A stretch of DNA of 64,000 nucleotides from Streptomyces sp. AP-93 (GTDB lineage Bacteria; Actinomycetota; Actinomycetes; Streptomycetales; Streptomycetaceae): NCBI RefSeq assembly GCF_022808175.1, contig NZ_JALGBX010000018.1, forward strand, positions 147,607 to 211,606, read 5' to 3'. The translations under genes and the position numbers were made by a program. The notes below the pieces were generated by a model that was given only the letters and a program-made list of their open reading frames with translations, was not told where the DNA came from and ran no database searches. The number at the start of each line of letters is the position of its first letter. Positions within the stretch are counted from its first letter, which is position 1. This document shows, one piece after another, positions 36,897 to 45,710 of this stretch.

Positions 36897-37193
36897 ATGC
36901 GCGTCTCTTCAGCCCGTGGTCTGGGCCCGCTTGTCGGGGTCACCATCGCGCTGACCCTCGTCTGGTGCCCCCGGCCGGGGCCCGTGCCGACCTCGCACTG
37001 CTCGTCACCCCGGCGGCCGCCGCCGCCCGGCTCACGGCCTCCCCGGTGCTGCTGCCGGTGCTGAGCGTCGCCTTCGCGCTCGTGGCGATGGAAGGGGGCA
37101 TCCTGCTCGCCCTCGGGAGCACCGTCCCGATCAGCCCGTACGTCACGACCATCTCGTTCCTCATCTACCTGGGGTGCCGACTGGCCGGCGGGC
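36897..37193 (+). pseudogene. metal ABC permease remnant (ZnuB/AztB-like)
   Basis: Between the operon end and the PacL-like gene the translation gives, in two frames, the C-terminal membrane part of a manganese/zinc ABC permease. An early piece is GLGPLVGVTIALTL; after a frameshift come ADLALLVTPAAAAARLTASP, then VLSVAFALVAMEGGILLA and PYVTTISFLIYLGCRL. The rest of the permease and its binding-protein and ATPase partners are missing. It indicates an earlier znu/azt-type importer at this place. Confidence 0.6.
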
Positions 37194-37309
37194 GGCGCGG
37201 CGCCCAGGGGGGCTGTGGCCCGGGCTCGGCTCGACCCGGTGGGCTCGGCGGGTTCACACTGAGAGGGAGGTCCGTCGTACCTGCTCGGTGCGTACGGAAG
37301 GAGCTGTTC

Positions 37310-37609
37310 ATGCACCCCCTCGCGATAGCCGGTGCGACAGCCGGCAAGCTGGCCCATTACGCGGTATCCGGCGTGGTGGGCGGCTTGATCATCAAGAACC
37401 TCCCCGCCGCCAAGCCTGCTGCGCGCAAGGCGCTCGTCGGCGGCCTCGCGGGCGGCATCGTCGCGAGCCGCTGGCTGGCCTCGGCAGCCGAGGAGGCACG
37501 GCTCAAGGCCGGTGACATGCTCGCCGAGGCCCGCACCACGCTCGGCGAAGAGGTACCCCCGCCGTCCGCGGTCAACGTCAATCACGACGATCACGGACAC
37601 GAGCACTGA
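37310..37609 (+). CDS. DUF1490 / PacL-like small membrane protein
   Basis: This 99-residue protein has an N-terminal membrane-inserted helix (GKLAHYAVSGVVGGLIIKNL), an amphipathic Ala/Glu/Arg helix (ASAAEEARLKAGDMLAEARTTLGEE) and the His/Asp tail NHDDHGHEH. This matches DUF1490, including mycobacterial PacL1, whose acidic-His tail binds zinc and which supports the P-type ATPase CtpC in a zinc-efflux platform. ATG at 37310 follows GGAAGGAG at seven bases. The P1B ATPase starts two bases after its stop codon. Confidence 0.85.
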   Translation: MHPLAIAGATAGKLAHYAVSGVVGGLIIKNLPAAKPAARKALVGGLAGGIVASRWLASAAEEARLKAGDMLAEARTTLGEEVPPPSAVNVNHDDHGHEH

Positions 37610-37611
37610 TC

Positions 37612-39840
37612 ATGTCGACCGTCCTGGTCTGCTCGGTTGCTGCGGGGCGCATCCGCCTGTCAGTGCCCTGGCTGAGAGCACGGCCCGGCTGCGCGGGCCT
37701 CGTCGACGACCGGCTGACCGGCATCAGCGGCTTCCGCGCGCTGCGGATCTTCCCGCGTACCGGCAGCGTCGTGATCTGGGTGGCCCCCGACCACTTGAAC
37801 GTCGAGCAGCTCGTCGACGCCCTTGAGGAGGCCCCGCCCGCCGCCGTGGTGGCGGCCAAGCCCTCCCGGTCCCTGCCCGACACCTCCACCGGAGAAGTGG
37901 CCCGGCTGGTGGTCGGCGGAGCGGTCCTGGCCTTCGTGGCACTGCGGCGCCTGCTGGGCCGGCCCCGGATCACCTTCGGATCCTCCGGGCTGCTCGGCGT
38001 CGTCACCATCTTCACCGGCCTGCCCTTCTTCCGGGGCGCACTGCGCACGCTGCGCGGCCGCAGCAGCCCCGGTACGGACACCCTGGTCACGGCGGCGACC
38101 GTGATCTCCCTCGTGCTCCGCGAGAACGTGGTGGCCCTCACCGTCCTGTGGCTGCTGAACATCGGCGAGTTCCTCCAGACCCTCACCTTGCGCCGTACCC
38201 GCCGCGCCATCGAAGAACTGCTCACCATCGGTGACGAGCGGGTCTGGCTGGTACGCGAAGGCGTCGAGCTCGAGGTCGACCTGGAGACCGTGGAGCCGGG
38301 CGACACCGTCGCCGTGTACGAATACCACCGCATCCCCGTCGACGGGCACGTGCTCACCGGCGAGGCCCTGGTGGACCAGGCGGCCGTCACCGGCGAGGCG
38401 CTGCCCGTCTACGCCAGGGAAGGCGCCCACGTGTACGCCGGCACCATCGTCACCTCCGGCTCGCTCACCATCCGCGCGGACTTCGTCGGCCGGGACACCA
38501 CGGTCGGCCGGATCATCAGCCGGGTCGAGGAGGCCCAGTCGGACCGGGCTCCGATCCAGACCGTGGCCACCCGCTTCACCCAGCGCTTCGTCCCGGTCTC
38601 CTTCGGCCTGGCCGCGCTCACCTACGTCGTCACCCGTGACGCCCGGCGCGCGATGACCATGCTGCTCATCGCCTGCCCGTGCGCGGCCGGGCTGGCCACC
38701 CCGACCGCGATCAGCGCGGCCATCGGCAACGGTGCCCGCCGAGGCACCCTCATCAAGGGCGGCACCCACCTGGAGGGCATCGGCCGGGTCACCGCGGTCG
38801 TCTTCGACAAGACCGGCACCCTCACCTTCGGCAAGCCCCTGGTCACGAGCGTGGTGACCCTCAGCGAGACGGTCACCGCCGACGAGGTGCTGAGCCTGGC
38901 GGCCTCCGGCGAACTGCACGCACGTCACCCGCTCGCCCAGGCCATCGTCGCGCGCACCGAAGAGCAGCACCTCCACGTGCCGATCCACCAAGCGTGCGAG
39001 GTCGTCCTCGGCATGGGCATGCGCGCCGAACTCGACGGAACCCGCCTCCTCGTCGGCAGCCCCGCCCTCCTGCGCCAGCACGGAGTCGACCTCACCGAAG
39101 ACGCCCGCAACTGGACGGACCGGTTGCGCGCCGGCGGCGAGACCGTCATCTGCCTCGCCCACGACGAGGACCTCATCGGCATGCTCGGCGTCTCCGACGC
39201 CGTACGGGCCGGCGCGGAAACCGTCGTTCAGCAGCTGCGCGACCTCGGGGTCTCCCGCCTGATTCTGCTCACCGGCGACGCCCCGGAGACCGCCCAGGTC
39301 GTCGCCGACACCCTCGGGATCACCGAAGTCCACGCCCACGCGCTCCCCGAGGCCAAACTCCAACTCATCCGCGATCTCCAGGCCGAAGGCCACACCGTCG
39401 CCATGGTGGGCGACGGCACCAACGACGCCCCGGCCCTGGCCCTCGCCGACGTCGGCATCACCATGGGCGAGCACTCCTCCCATGTGGCCCTGGAAACCGC
39501 CGACATCGCCCTGGCGGGCAACGACCTGCGCCAGGTCGCGGCGGTCGTGGAACTGAGCCGCCATACCCTGCGCGTCGTACGGCAGAACTACGGGCTCGCG
39601 ATAGGGGTCAATCTCGTCGGCCTGGTCGCGGGCGCCGGCGGTTCCATGAATCCCGTCCTCGCGGCCCTGCTGCACAACACGAGCAGCATCGCCGTGGTCG
39701 GGAACTCGGCCCGCCTGGTCAACCACACCCCACACCTGCCCCGCGTGGGTGACGACGTCCTGCGGCGGGCCCCGCTGGAGGAGCGCCGTGTGGCCCACCG
39801 GGATCCGGCAGGGCGAGCCGATGGCGAGCCCGAGCCGTAG
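37612..39840 (+). CDS. P1B-type metal ATPase, CtpC-like
   Basis: This 742-residue P-type ATPase has the membrane motif Cys355-Pro-Cys357 (ACPCAAGLATPT), the A-domain TGEALP, the phosphorylation site Asp399 (VVFDKTGTLT), an HP pair (ARHPLAQ) and the hinge GDGTNDAPAL. No N-terminal CxxC heavy-metal domain is present; the first 90 residues form another small domain. Together with the DUF1490 partner this is the mycobacterial CtpC/PacL arrangement, linked to zinc (earlier manganese) export. It probably protects against metal excess near the Zur-controlled genes. Ion specificity is inferred only. Confidence 0.88.
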   Translation: MSTVLVCSVAAGRIRLSVPWLRARPGCAGLVDDRLTGISGFRALRIFPRTGSVVIWVAPDHLNVEQLVDALEEAPPAAVVAAKPSRSLPDTSTGEVARLVVGGAVLAFVALRRLLGRPRITFGSSGLLGVVTIFTGLPFFRGALRTLRGRSSPGTDTLVTAATVISLVLRENVVALTVLWLLNIGEFLQTLTLRRTRRAIEELLTIGDERVWLVREGVELEVDLETVEPGDTVAVYEYHRIPVDGHVLTGEALVDQAAVTGEALPVYAREGAHVYAGTIVTSGSLTIRADFVGRDTTVGRIISRVEEAQSDRAPIQTVATRFTQRFVPVSFGLAALTYVVTRDARRAMTMLLIACPCAAGLATPTAISAAIGNGARRGTLIKGGTHLEGIGRVTAVVFDKTGTLTFGKPLVTSVVTLSETVTADEVLSLAASGELHARHPLAQAIVARTEEQHLHVPIHQACEVVLGMGMRAELDGTRLLVGSPALLRQHGVDLTEDARNWTDRLRAGGETVICLAHDEDLIGMLGVSDAVRAGAETVVQQLRDLGVSRLILLTGDAPETAQVVADTLGITEVHAHALPEAKLQLIRDLQAEGHTVAMVGDGTNDAPALALADVGITMGEHSSHVALETADIALAGNDLRQVAAVVELSRHTLRVVRQNYGLAIGVNLVGLVAGAGGSMNPVLAALLHNTSSIAVVGNSARLVNHTPHLPRVGDDVLRRAPLEERRVAHRDPAGRADGEPEP

Positions 39841-39845
39841 GGCCC

Positions 39846-40082
39846 CTATCGGCCCGCGTACGGGAGCAGGGCCATCTCGCGGGCGTTCTTGATGGCCAGG
39901 GCGAGCCGGCGCTGCTGCTGGGCGGTGACGCGGGTGACGCGGCGGCTGCGGATCTTGCCCCGGTCGGAGATGAACTTGCGGAGCAGGTCGGTGTCCTTGT
40001 AGTCGACGTACGTGATTCCTGCCGTGTCCAGAGGATTGGGGCGGGACTTCAGGGGCTTGCTCGGGGAGGGGCGGCGGGCCAT
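39846..40082 (-). CDS. rpsR: ribosomal protein S18, alternative copy
   Basis: This 78-residue S18 paralogue has NPLDTAGITYVDYKDTDLL and the core RKFISDRGKIRSRRVT, then QQQRRLALAIKNAREMALLPY. It has no Cys, so it is a zinc-free (C-minus) form. It is the last gene of the leftward operon rpmG-rpmE-cobW-like-rpsR headed by the Zur box at 41725. Under zinc shortage it should replace the housekeeping copy in ribosomes. Confidence 0.93.
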   Translation of the reverse strand: MARRPSPSKPLKSRPNPLDTAGITYVDYKDTDLLRKFISDRGKIRSRRVTRVTAQQQRRLALAIKNAREMALLPYAGR

Positions 40083-40123
40083 CGGTGTTCCTCAGGGGTG
40101 TGGGGCGTGAAGGGGGCGGTCGG

Positions 40124-41266
40124 TCAGGAGACCGGGTCGAGCAACGGACCGAAGGCGGCGGGGAGTTGCTTCCAGCCCTCTCGCCCGGCTGTGTACTCGG
40201 CTTCGGTGAGGAGGCAGGAGTCCAGGAGCTGTTCGAGCCCGTCGCGGTCGAGGCCCGGTGAGGTGAAGACGAGGTGCTGGCAGCAGTCGCCGTGTTCGGG
40301 GTCCCAGTCGAGGGAGGCCGCGGCCCGGCGCATGGCGGGGACCAGGTCCCAGGCGGCGTCGGGGAGCGAGGCCAGCCAGGGGCCGGCGCTCTCCACGCAC
40401 AGCGCGCCACCCGCCGCGTCCCACGCCAAGAGGGTGTCGGGCCGGTCGGCGAGCCAGAACCGGCCGCGGCTGCGGGCAGCGGCGCAGGTCAGGTCCTCCA
40501 AGGCCTCGTAGAGCCGCTCGGGGTGGAAGGGCCGGCGGCGCTGCCAGACGAGCGTGGCGACTCCGGCTTCGTCGGCTTCCTGGGGGAGGAGCGCGCAGGC
40601 GGGGTGCTGGGCGGCCGCGGCGCTCTCCACATCGAAGCCGGCGAACGCCAGGCGGGTCAGTTCACTGGAGCCGGTGGGCGCCTGGCGGGCGGTCGGGTGC
40701 AGCTGGGCGAGCAGGGCGCGGTCCTCGTCGTCGGCCTCCTCGCTGTCGGCGATCGCGAGGACCGGCGCGTATTCGAGCTGACGGGCCCAGGTGTCCCCGA
40801 CGGTCCGCTGGTCGGTGGTCGCCGCGGCGAGTCCGGCCTCGCTGAGGTCGTCCCCGTTGGCGAGACAGGGCAGTACGAGCGCGGGGTCAACGGCGGTGAT
40901 CACATTGGTGAGTTCCATGACGTCACCGGCGTGGGCGGCCACGACCTCGGCCATCGCCTTGGGCTCGACCGAGTCCCAGAGTTCCACCACGGCCAGGCGG
41001 GTCAGCCCGCCGGCGGCCAGTCGCTCCAGCTCGGGAACGAGGTCCTCGCACAATGCGCAGCATGCACAGTCGTTGACCAGCGACGTCTCGTCGGCGGAGA
41101 TCGCGCCCCCGGAATCGCGCAGCGTGCGGAGCACCGTACCGCCGGCAGCGGAGGACAGGTCGTGGTGCAGGGCGATGCTCCCCGGCACGGCGCGCAGCAG
41201 GTGCTCGACGGTCTCCTTGCGTGCGTCGGCGTGCATGCCGCCGACGATCACGACGGGGAGGGTCAC
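40124..41266 (-). CDS. CobW-family protein without P-loop
   Basis: This 380-residue protein is CobW-like: the metal-binding CxCC equivalent is NDCACCALCEDL, followed by VVELWDSVEPKAMAEVV, and a C-terminal CobW_C-like domain with RRRPFHPERLYEALEDL. The normal nucleotide site GFLGAGKTT reads GGMHADARKET, and no NKxD is seen, so it probably does not bind GTP in the usual way. The GTG start overlaps the L31 stop (GTGA). CobW proteins deliver zinc to client proteins; this variant may work as a metal-binding subunit of the second CobW at 41855. Confidence 0.82.
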   Translation of the reverse strand: MTLPVVIVGGMHADARKETVEHLLRAVPGSIALHHDLSSAAGGTVLRTLRDSGGAISADETSLVNDCACCALCEDLVPELERLAAGGLTRLAVVELWDSVEPKAMAEVVAAHAGDVMELTNVITAVDPALVLPCLANGDDLSEAGLAAATTDQRTVGDTWARQLEYAPVLAIADSEEADDEDRALLAQLHPTARQAPTGSSELTRLAFAGFDVESAAAAQHPACALLPQEADEAGVATLVWQRRRPFHPERLYEALEDLTCAAARSRGRFWLADRPDTLLAWDAAGGALCVESAGPWLASLPDAAWDLVPAMRRAAASLDWDPEHGDCCQHLVFTSPGLDRDGLEQLLDSCLLTEAEYTAGREGWKQLPAAFGPLLDPVS

Positions 41267-41511
41267 TTGGGCCCTCCGTAGCGGCGCTCGAAGCGCTCGA
41301 CGCGGCCGGCGGTGTCCAGGACGCGCGCGGTGCCGGTGTAGAAGGGGTGGCTCTGCGAGGAGATCTCGACGTCGATGACGGGATAGGTGTTGCCGTCCTC
41401 CCACTCGACCGTCTTGTCACTGGAGGCGGTCGAGCGCGTGAGGAACGCGAAGTCGGCGGCCTTGTCGCGGAAGACGACGGGTCCGTAGGCGGGGTGGATT
41501 CCAGGCTTCAT
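41263..41511 (-). CDS. rpmE2: ribosomal protein L31 type B
   Basis: This 82-residue L31 of type B has MKPGIHPAYGPVVFRDKAAD and SQSHPFYTGTARV, with no zinc-binding Cys pair, so it is the zinc-independent form. The stop overlaps the start of the CobW-like gene. It is the second gene of the operon starting with rpmG at 41706. Confidence 0.95.
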   Translation of the reverse strand: MKPGIHPAYGPVVFRDKAADFAFLTRSTASSDKTVEWEDGNTYPVIDVEISSQSHPFYTGTARVLDTAGRVERFERRYGGPK

Positions 41512-41541
41512 GGGGTCGCTCTCTGTGAAGGAGGGGCTTGC

Positions 41542-41706
41542 TCAGCGCTCTTCGCGGAAGTCGACGTGCCGGCGGAGGACCGGGTCGAACTTGCGCAACA
41601 CCATCCGGTCCGGGTCGTTACGCCGGTTCTTGCGGGTGACGTACGTGTAACCAGTGCCGGCGGTGGAGCGGAGCTTGATGATCGGACGTACTTCGTTGCG
41701 TGCCAT
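41542..41706 (-). CDS. rpmG: ribosomal protein L33, alternative copy
   Basis: This 54-residue L33 starts MARNEVRPIIKLRSTAGTGY and continues TYVTRKNRRNDPDRMVLRK. It lacks the two CxxC zinc knuckles of the housekeeping form. First gene of the operon; the Zur box at 41725-41739 lies just upstream of its ATG, where it would block transcription. Confidence 0.93.
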   Translation of the reverse strand: MARNEVRPIIKLRSTAGTGYTYVTRKNRRNDPDRMVLRKFDPVLRRHVDFREER

Positions 41707-41724
41707 GGCGACAGTATACGGGAA

Positions 41725-41739
41725 TGGGAATCATTTTCA
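41725..41739. promoter_or_regulatory. Zur box upstream of rpmG operon
   Basis: The 15-mer TGGGAATCATTTTCA is a good match to the actinobacterial Zur operator. It is centred 26 bases upstream of the rpmG start codon, in the expected promoter position. Confidence 0.9.
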
Positions 41740-41854
41740 ATAATGACTCCGACTCCTCTCCTGGGGGGAGCGTGAACCCGCGAATGATGTGTGCATGGAA
41801 GGCCGGGCCGGGCCGGACGGTGCCGTGGCTGCGACCACCGTCCGGCCCGGAGTT

Positions 41855-43036
<1,182 letters not shown>

Positions 43037-43041
43037 CCGGC

Positions 43042-43212
43042 TCAGCCTTCGGGGCGCAGGAGGCCGCGCTCGTAGGCCTTCGCCAGGCGCTGGGGGACCT
43101 GGTACACGGAGCCGTCGACCGTGATCGGGACGAGCTGCGGTGTCGTGGCCTTCCACTGGGCCCGGCGGTGGCGGGTGTTGCTGCGGGACATCTTCCGTTT
43201 GGGGACGGCCAT
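43042..43212 (-). CDS. rpmF: ribosomal protein L32, alternative copy
   Basis: This 56-residue L32 starts MAVPKRKMSRSNTRHRRAQW and continues with TVDGSVYQVPQRLAK. It has no Cys and is therefore a zinc-free paralogue. ATG at 43212. It is first in a two-gene operon with the CobW GTPase and sits 45 bases downstream of a Zur box. Confidence 0.92.
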   Translation of the reverse strand: MAVPKRKMSRSNTRHRRAQWKATTPQLVPITVDGSVYQVPQRLAKAYERGLLRPEG

Positions 43213-43256
43213 CGGGATCTCCTGAGGTGTCGAGAGCGTTCGACGGGAAAGCTACA

Positions 43257-43277
43257 TGAAAATGACGACCATTTTCA
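43257..43277. promoter_or_regulatory. extended Zur box upstream of rpmF-cobW
   Basis: A perfect dyad, TGAAAATG-ACGAC-CATTTTCA, is 6 bases longer than the usual 15-mer. It can be read as two overlapping Zur sites in register, so two dimers may bind side by side, as described for other Fur-family operators. Confidence 0.88.
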
Positions 43278-43902
43278 ATCTAGGGCCGCCGAAGCGAGTG
43301 GATCTTCAATTGCCGTCGGAGGGTCGCCGTAGTAGTCGTCCCAGGATCAGCAGGCCGGCGTGCGGCGTTGCGGGGGCGCGGCCTCCCGTGCGGGGGAGGC
43401 GGGGGTGTCGCCAACGGGGAGCGGCTGGGGGGCGGGGTCTCTGTGGCTGGCGTGCGCAGGCGGGACCTCTGGCTCAACGCAGCCGCGCGCGACGCCCGTT
43501 GGAGCCCCCCTTGGCGCCGCGGGGGCGTCGCGCGCGACCGCGCCCACTCAATCAGTTATGGGAATCGTTTTCAACGGCGGAGGGTCGGGCAACCTGAGGA
43601 TGAAGCGGTCGTCCTTGCCGCACTGGGGCGGCGGCGCGGCGCTTCCGGCCGCGCAGTGAGCGTGAGAGGGGGGCGGGACGTGCCGCGGGTTGGGAGTACG
43701 CTGCGGTCGTCAACGGCGTCGGTTCGGCCCCCGGCAGGACCGAACTCGCGCACGCGGCGGACCTCGCGAGGCCTCCTCTTCCCGATCGCTGAGCCAGGGG
43801 AATTGCCGTGGCATCTGTCATGGTTTGTAAGGGTGGGGGCGTAGGGTCCGTAGGGTCCGTGGCCTGACGCAACGAGCCTGCGTGCCCAAGGAGGAGGAAG
43901 CG
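43278..43902. other. 625-bp region between rpmF-cobW and zur
   Basis: No gene is supported. It holds a second Zur box at 43559-43573. A direct repeat of GTAGGGTCC lies close to 43843-43862, shortly before zur. A coding-like stretch near 43690-43795 (GWEYAAVVNGVGSAPGRTEL in one frame) could be the relic of a gene. A tentative zur promoter is TTGCCG near 43803 followed by a TGTAAGG stretch. Confidence 0.45.
43559..43573. promoter_or_regulatory. Zur box without an obvious target gene
   Basis: TGGGAATCGTTTTCA differs from the rpmG box at one position. The nearest downstream genes are zur (340 bases to the right) and rpmF (about 350 bases to the left, with its own box). It may control zur itself over a long leader, an unrecognised short gene, or be left over from a deleted ribosomal paralogue. 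Confidence 0.82.
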
Positions 43903-44343
43903 GTGGCGACTGTGGCGCCTGTGCCTGGCGAGACGAGTGGTACGCCAGTCCGGCAGCGGTCGACCCGGCAGCGGGCCGCCGTAGTGGCGGCGCTCGACGA
44001 CGTCGACGGGTTCCGGAGTGCGCAGCAGCTGCACGATGTGCTCAAGCGTCGCGGCGACTCCGTGGGTCTGACGACCGTCTACCGCACCCTCCAGCACCTG
44101 GCGGACGCGGGTGAAGTCGACGTGCTCCGTACCGGCGACGGCGAGGCCGTCTACCGGCGCTGTTCCAGCGGCGATCACCATCACCATCTGGTCTGCCGCT
44201 CGTGCGGCAAGGCGGTGGAGGTCGACGGTCCGGCCGTCGAGAAGTGGGCTGCGGAGATCGCGGCCACACATGGCTTCGTCGGCATCGCCCATACCGTGGA
44301 AGTCTTCGGAACCTGCGCCGACTGCGCGGCGGCCGCAGCTTGA
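43903..44343 (+). CDS. zur: zinc uptake regulator of the Fur family
   Basis: This 146-residue Fur-family repressor has a winged helix with RSTRQRAAVVAALDDVDGFR and VGLTTVYRTLQHLADAGEV. The dimer domain has the regulatory His cluster SSGDHHHHLVCRSCGK and two Cys pairs (CRSC, CADC) for structural zinc. The GTG at 43903 follows GGAGGAGG and is preferred to a GTG seven codons upstream. With six Zur-like boxes and zinc-free ribosomal paralogues around it, zinc rather than iron is the likely signal. Confidence 0.92.
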   Translation: MATVAPVPGETSGTPVRQRSTRQRAAVVAALDDVDGFRSAQQLHDVLKRRGDSVGLTTVYRTLQHLADAGEVDVLRTGDGEAVYRRCSSGDHHHHLVCRSCGKAVEVDGPAVEKWAAEIAATHGFVGIAHTVEVFGTCADCAAAAA

Positions 44344-44437
44344 ACGGCAGCTGAACCGGCGTCCGCGCAGGCCGACGTACCCCACCGGATCTCATGACGG
44401 GGTACGTCGCCGGCGGAGCGTCATCCGGGGGGTGGGG

Positions 44438-44743
44438 CTACCAGGAGGACTTGGTCACGCCGGGAAGGAAGCCGGCGTGTGCCTGCTGCCGGGCGCGTAC
44501 GCGGGAGAGTCCGAACTTGCGCAAGTAGCCGCGGGGGCGGCCGTCGACGCTGTCGCGATTGCGCACGCGGGTGGCGCTGGCGTTACGCGGCTGCCGGCGC
44601 AGTTCCGCCAGTGCGCCCCGGCGCTCGTCTTCGGTGGACGAAGGGCGCCGGATGATCTCCTTCAATGCGGCCCGCCGCGCGGCGTACCGCTCGACGACGT
44701 CCTTGCGCTTCTCGTTCTGGGCGATCTTGCTCTTCTTCGCCAT
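44438..44743 (-). CDS. rpsN: ribosomal protein S14, zinc-independent long form
   Basis: This 101-residue S14 starts MAKKSKIAQNEKRKDVV and ends DGRPRGYLRKFGLSRVRAR, then GFLPGVTKSSW. It lacks the CxxC-x-CxxC zinc site of the short housekeeping form and has the long-form insertion. ATG at 44743 overlaps the L28 stop by one base (TGATG). Second gene of the rpmB-rpsN operon behind the Zur box at 45021. Confidence 0.94.
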   Translation of the reverse strand: MAKKSKIAQNEKRKDVVERYAARRAALKEIIRRPSSTEDERRGALAELRRQPRNASATRVRNRDSVDGRPRGYLRKFGLSRVRARQQAHAGFLPGVTKSSW

Positions 44744-44979
44744 CAGACCTTCACTCCTCGCGCCCTGATCCGGGCCACGGCGGCCTCGATGCCGATGACG
44801 TCGACCGTCTTGATCCCCTTGGTGCTCAGGGTCAGGCGGACATTGCGGCCCTCGCTGGGCAGCCAGTAGCGCTTGTTCTGGATGTTCGGGTCGAAGCGGC
44901 GTGACGTGCGCCGGTGCGAGTGGGAGATGCTGTTGCCGAACCCGGGCTTGGCGCCGGTCAGTTGGCAGTGTGCGGACAT
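44743..44979 (-). CDS. rpmB: ribosomal protein L28, alternative copy
   Basis: This 78-residue L28 has SAHCQLTGAKPGFGNSISHS, then HRRTSRRFDPNIQNKRYWLP. Only one Cys remains of the usual zinc-binding set, so it is a zinc-free paralogue. First gene of the rpmB-rpsN operon; a Zur box lies 42 bases upstream of its start. Confidence 0.94.
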   Translation of the reverse strand: MSAHCQLTGAKPGFGNSISHSHRRTSRRFDPNIQNKRYWLPSEGRNVRLTLSTKGIKTVDVIGIEAAVARIRARGVKV

Positions 44980-45020
44980 GGGTGATTCCTGCCTCTCTCT
45001 GGGCCATCACTTATCGGTAA

Positions 45021-45035
45021 TGGAAATCATGTCCA
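45021..45035. promoter_or_regulatory. Zur box upstream of rpmB-rpsN
   Basis: TGGAAATCATGTCCA is a symmetrical 15-mer of the Zur type, in promoter position for the leftward rpmB-rpsN pair. Confidence 0.85.
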
Positions 45036-45094
45036 TATACTAGCGTTCGCGACGTCGGTCCTCGCCCGGTGACCCCGCAGGTAGGCTCCGAAGG

Positions 45095-45710
45095 CATGAC
45101 CCCGGTCAGCCTGGCCGGCCCCGCCTGGCGCTACGCGAAGTCGAGCCCGAGGACACCGCTGCCATCCTGGCCACTTACGGCGACCCCGAGGCGACCCGGC
45201 ACCTCAGCTTCGAGCCCCGTACCCGCGACCAGGTCCAGGCGATCACGGACAGGTCCATCGCCTCCGCGAAGGACACCCCGCGAACCGAGTACTGCCTTGC
45301 CATCACCCGCTCGGTGAACACCGGCTGATCGGCTACGCGCGCTTGGCGACCGAACCGCAGCAGGCGGCCACCATCGGCTTCGCCTTGAACCCGGCACAGT
45401 GGGGCAAGGGCCTCGGTACGGAGACCGTCCACCTGCTGTGCGCGCTCGGCTTCAAGGCCCTGGGTCGGTACCGCATCTGGGCGGCGCGCGCGCCACTCAG
45501 CGAGGCATCCGCGCGCGCACCCTCCTGCGAGCGGGCATGACCGAGGACGGGCGGATCCGCGATCACGTCTTCGTTCACGGAGCCTGGCGAGACTCGATCA
45601 CCTACTCGATCCTGGAGCACGAGTGGACTCCCGCCGATGTCTTGGATCCGGACACCGTTGACGGAGCTCCGGCGGGCGTGGCCCCACCTGACGCTGACGG
45701 CGGACAGTAG
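45095..45710 (+). pseudogene. second GNAT copy, inactivated by three small indels
   Basis: This sequence closely resembles the intact GNAT gene at 11208, with similarity starting upstream at CCCGCAGGTAGGCTCCGAAG and running past the stop codons. Compared with that copy it has a 1-base loss near 45120, another near 45308 and a 2-base gain near 45512. The last third is thus back in frame, including RDHVFVHGAWRDSITYSILE. No single frame covers the domain, so no active enzyme is expected. Confidence 0.85.

Noticed and set aside
37660..40410. A 916-codon leftward frame opposite the P1B ATPase
   Set aside because: Antisense shadow of a gene with clear P-type ATPase motifs; composition is that of reversed high-GC coding sequence.
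43280..43547. A short leftward gene between the two Zur boxes
   Set aside because: Candidate frames are Pro/Arg/Ala-rich low-complexity with no ribosome site and no family resemblance.
45095..45710. Functional second GNAT gene
   Set aside because: No single frame covers the domain; three indels relative to the intact copy break it, and no ribosomal slippage signal is visible.
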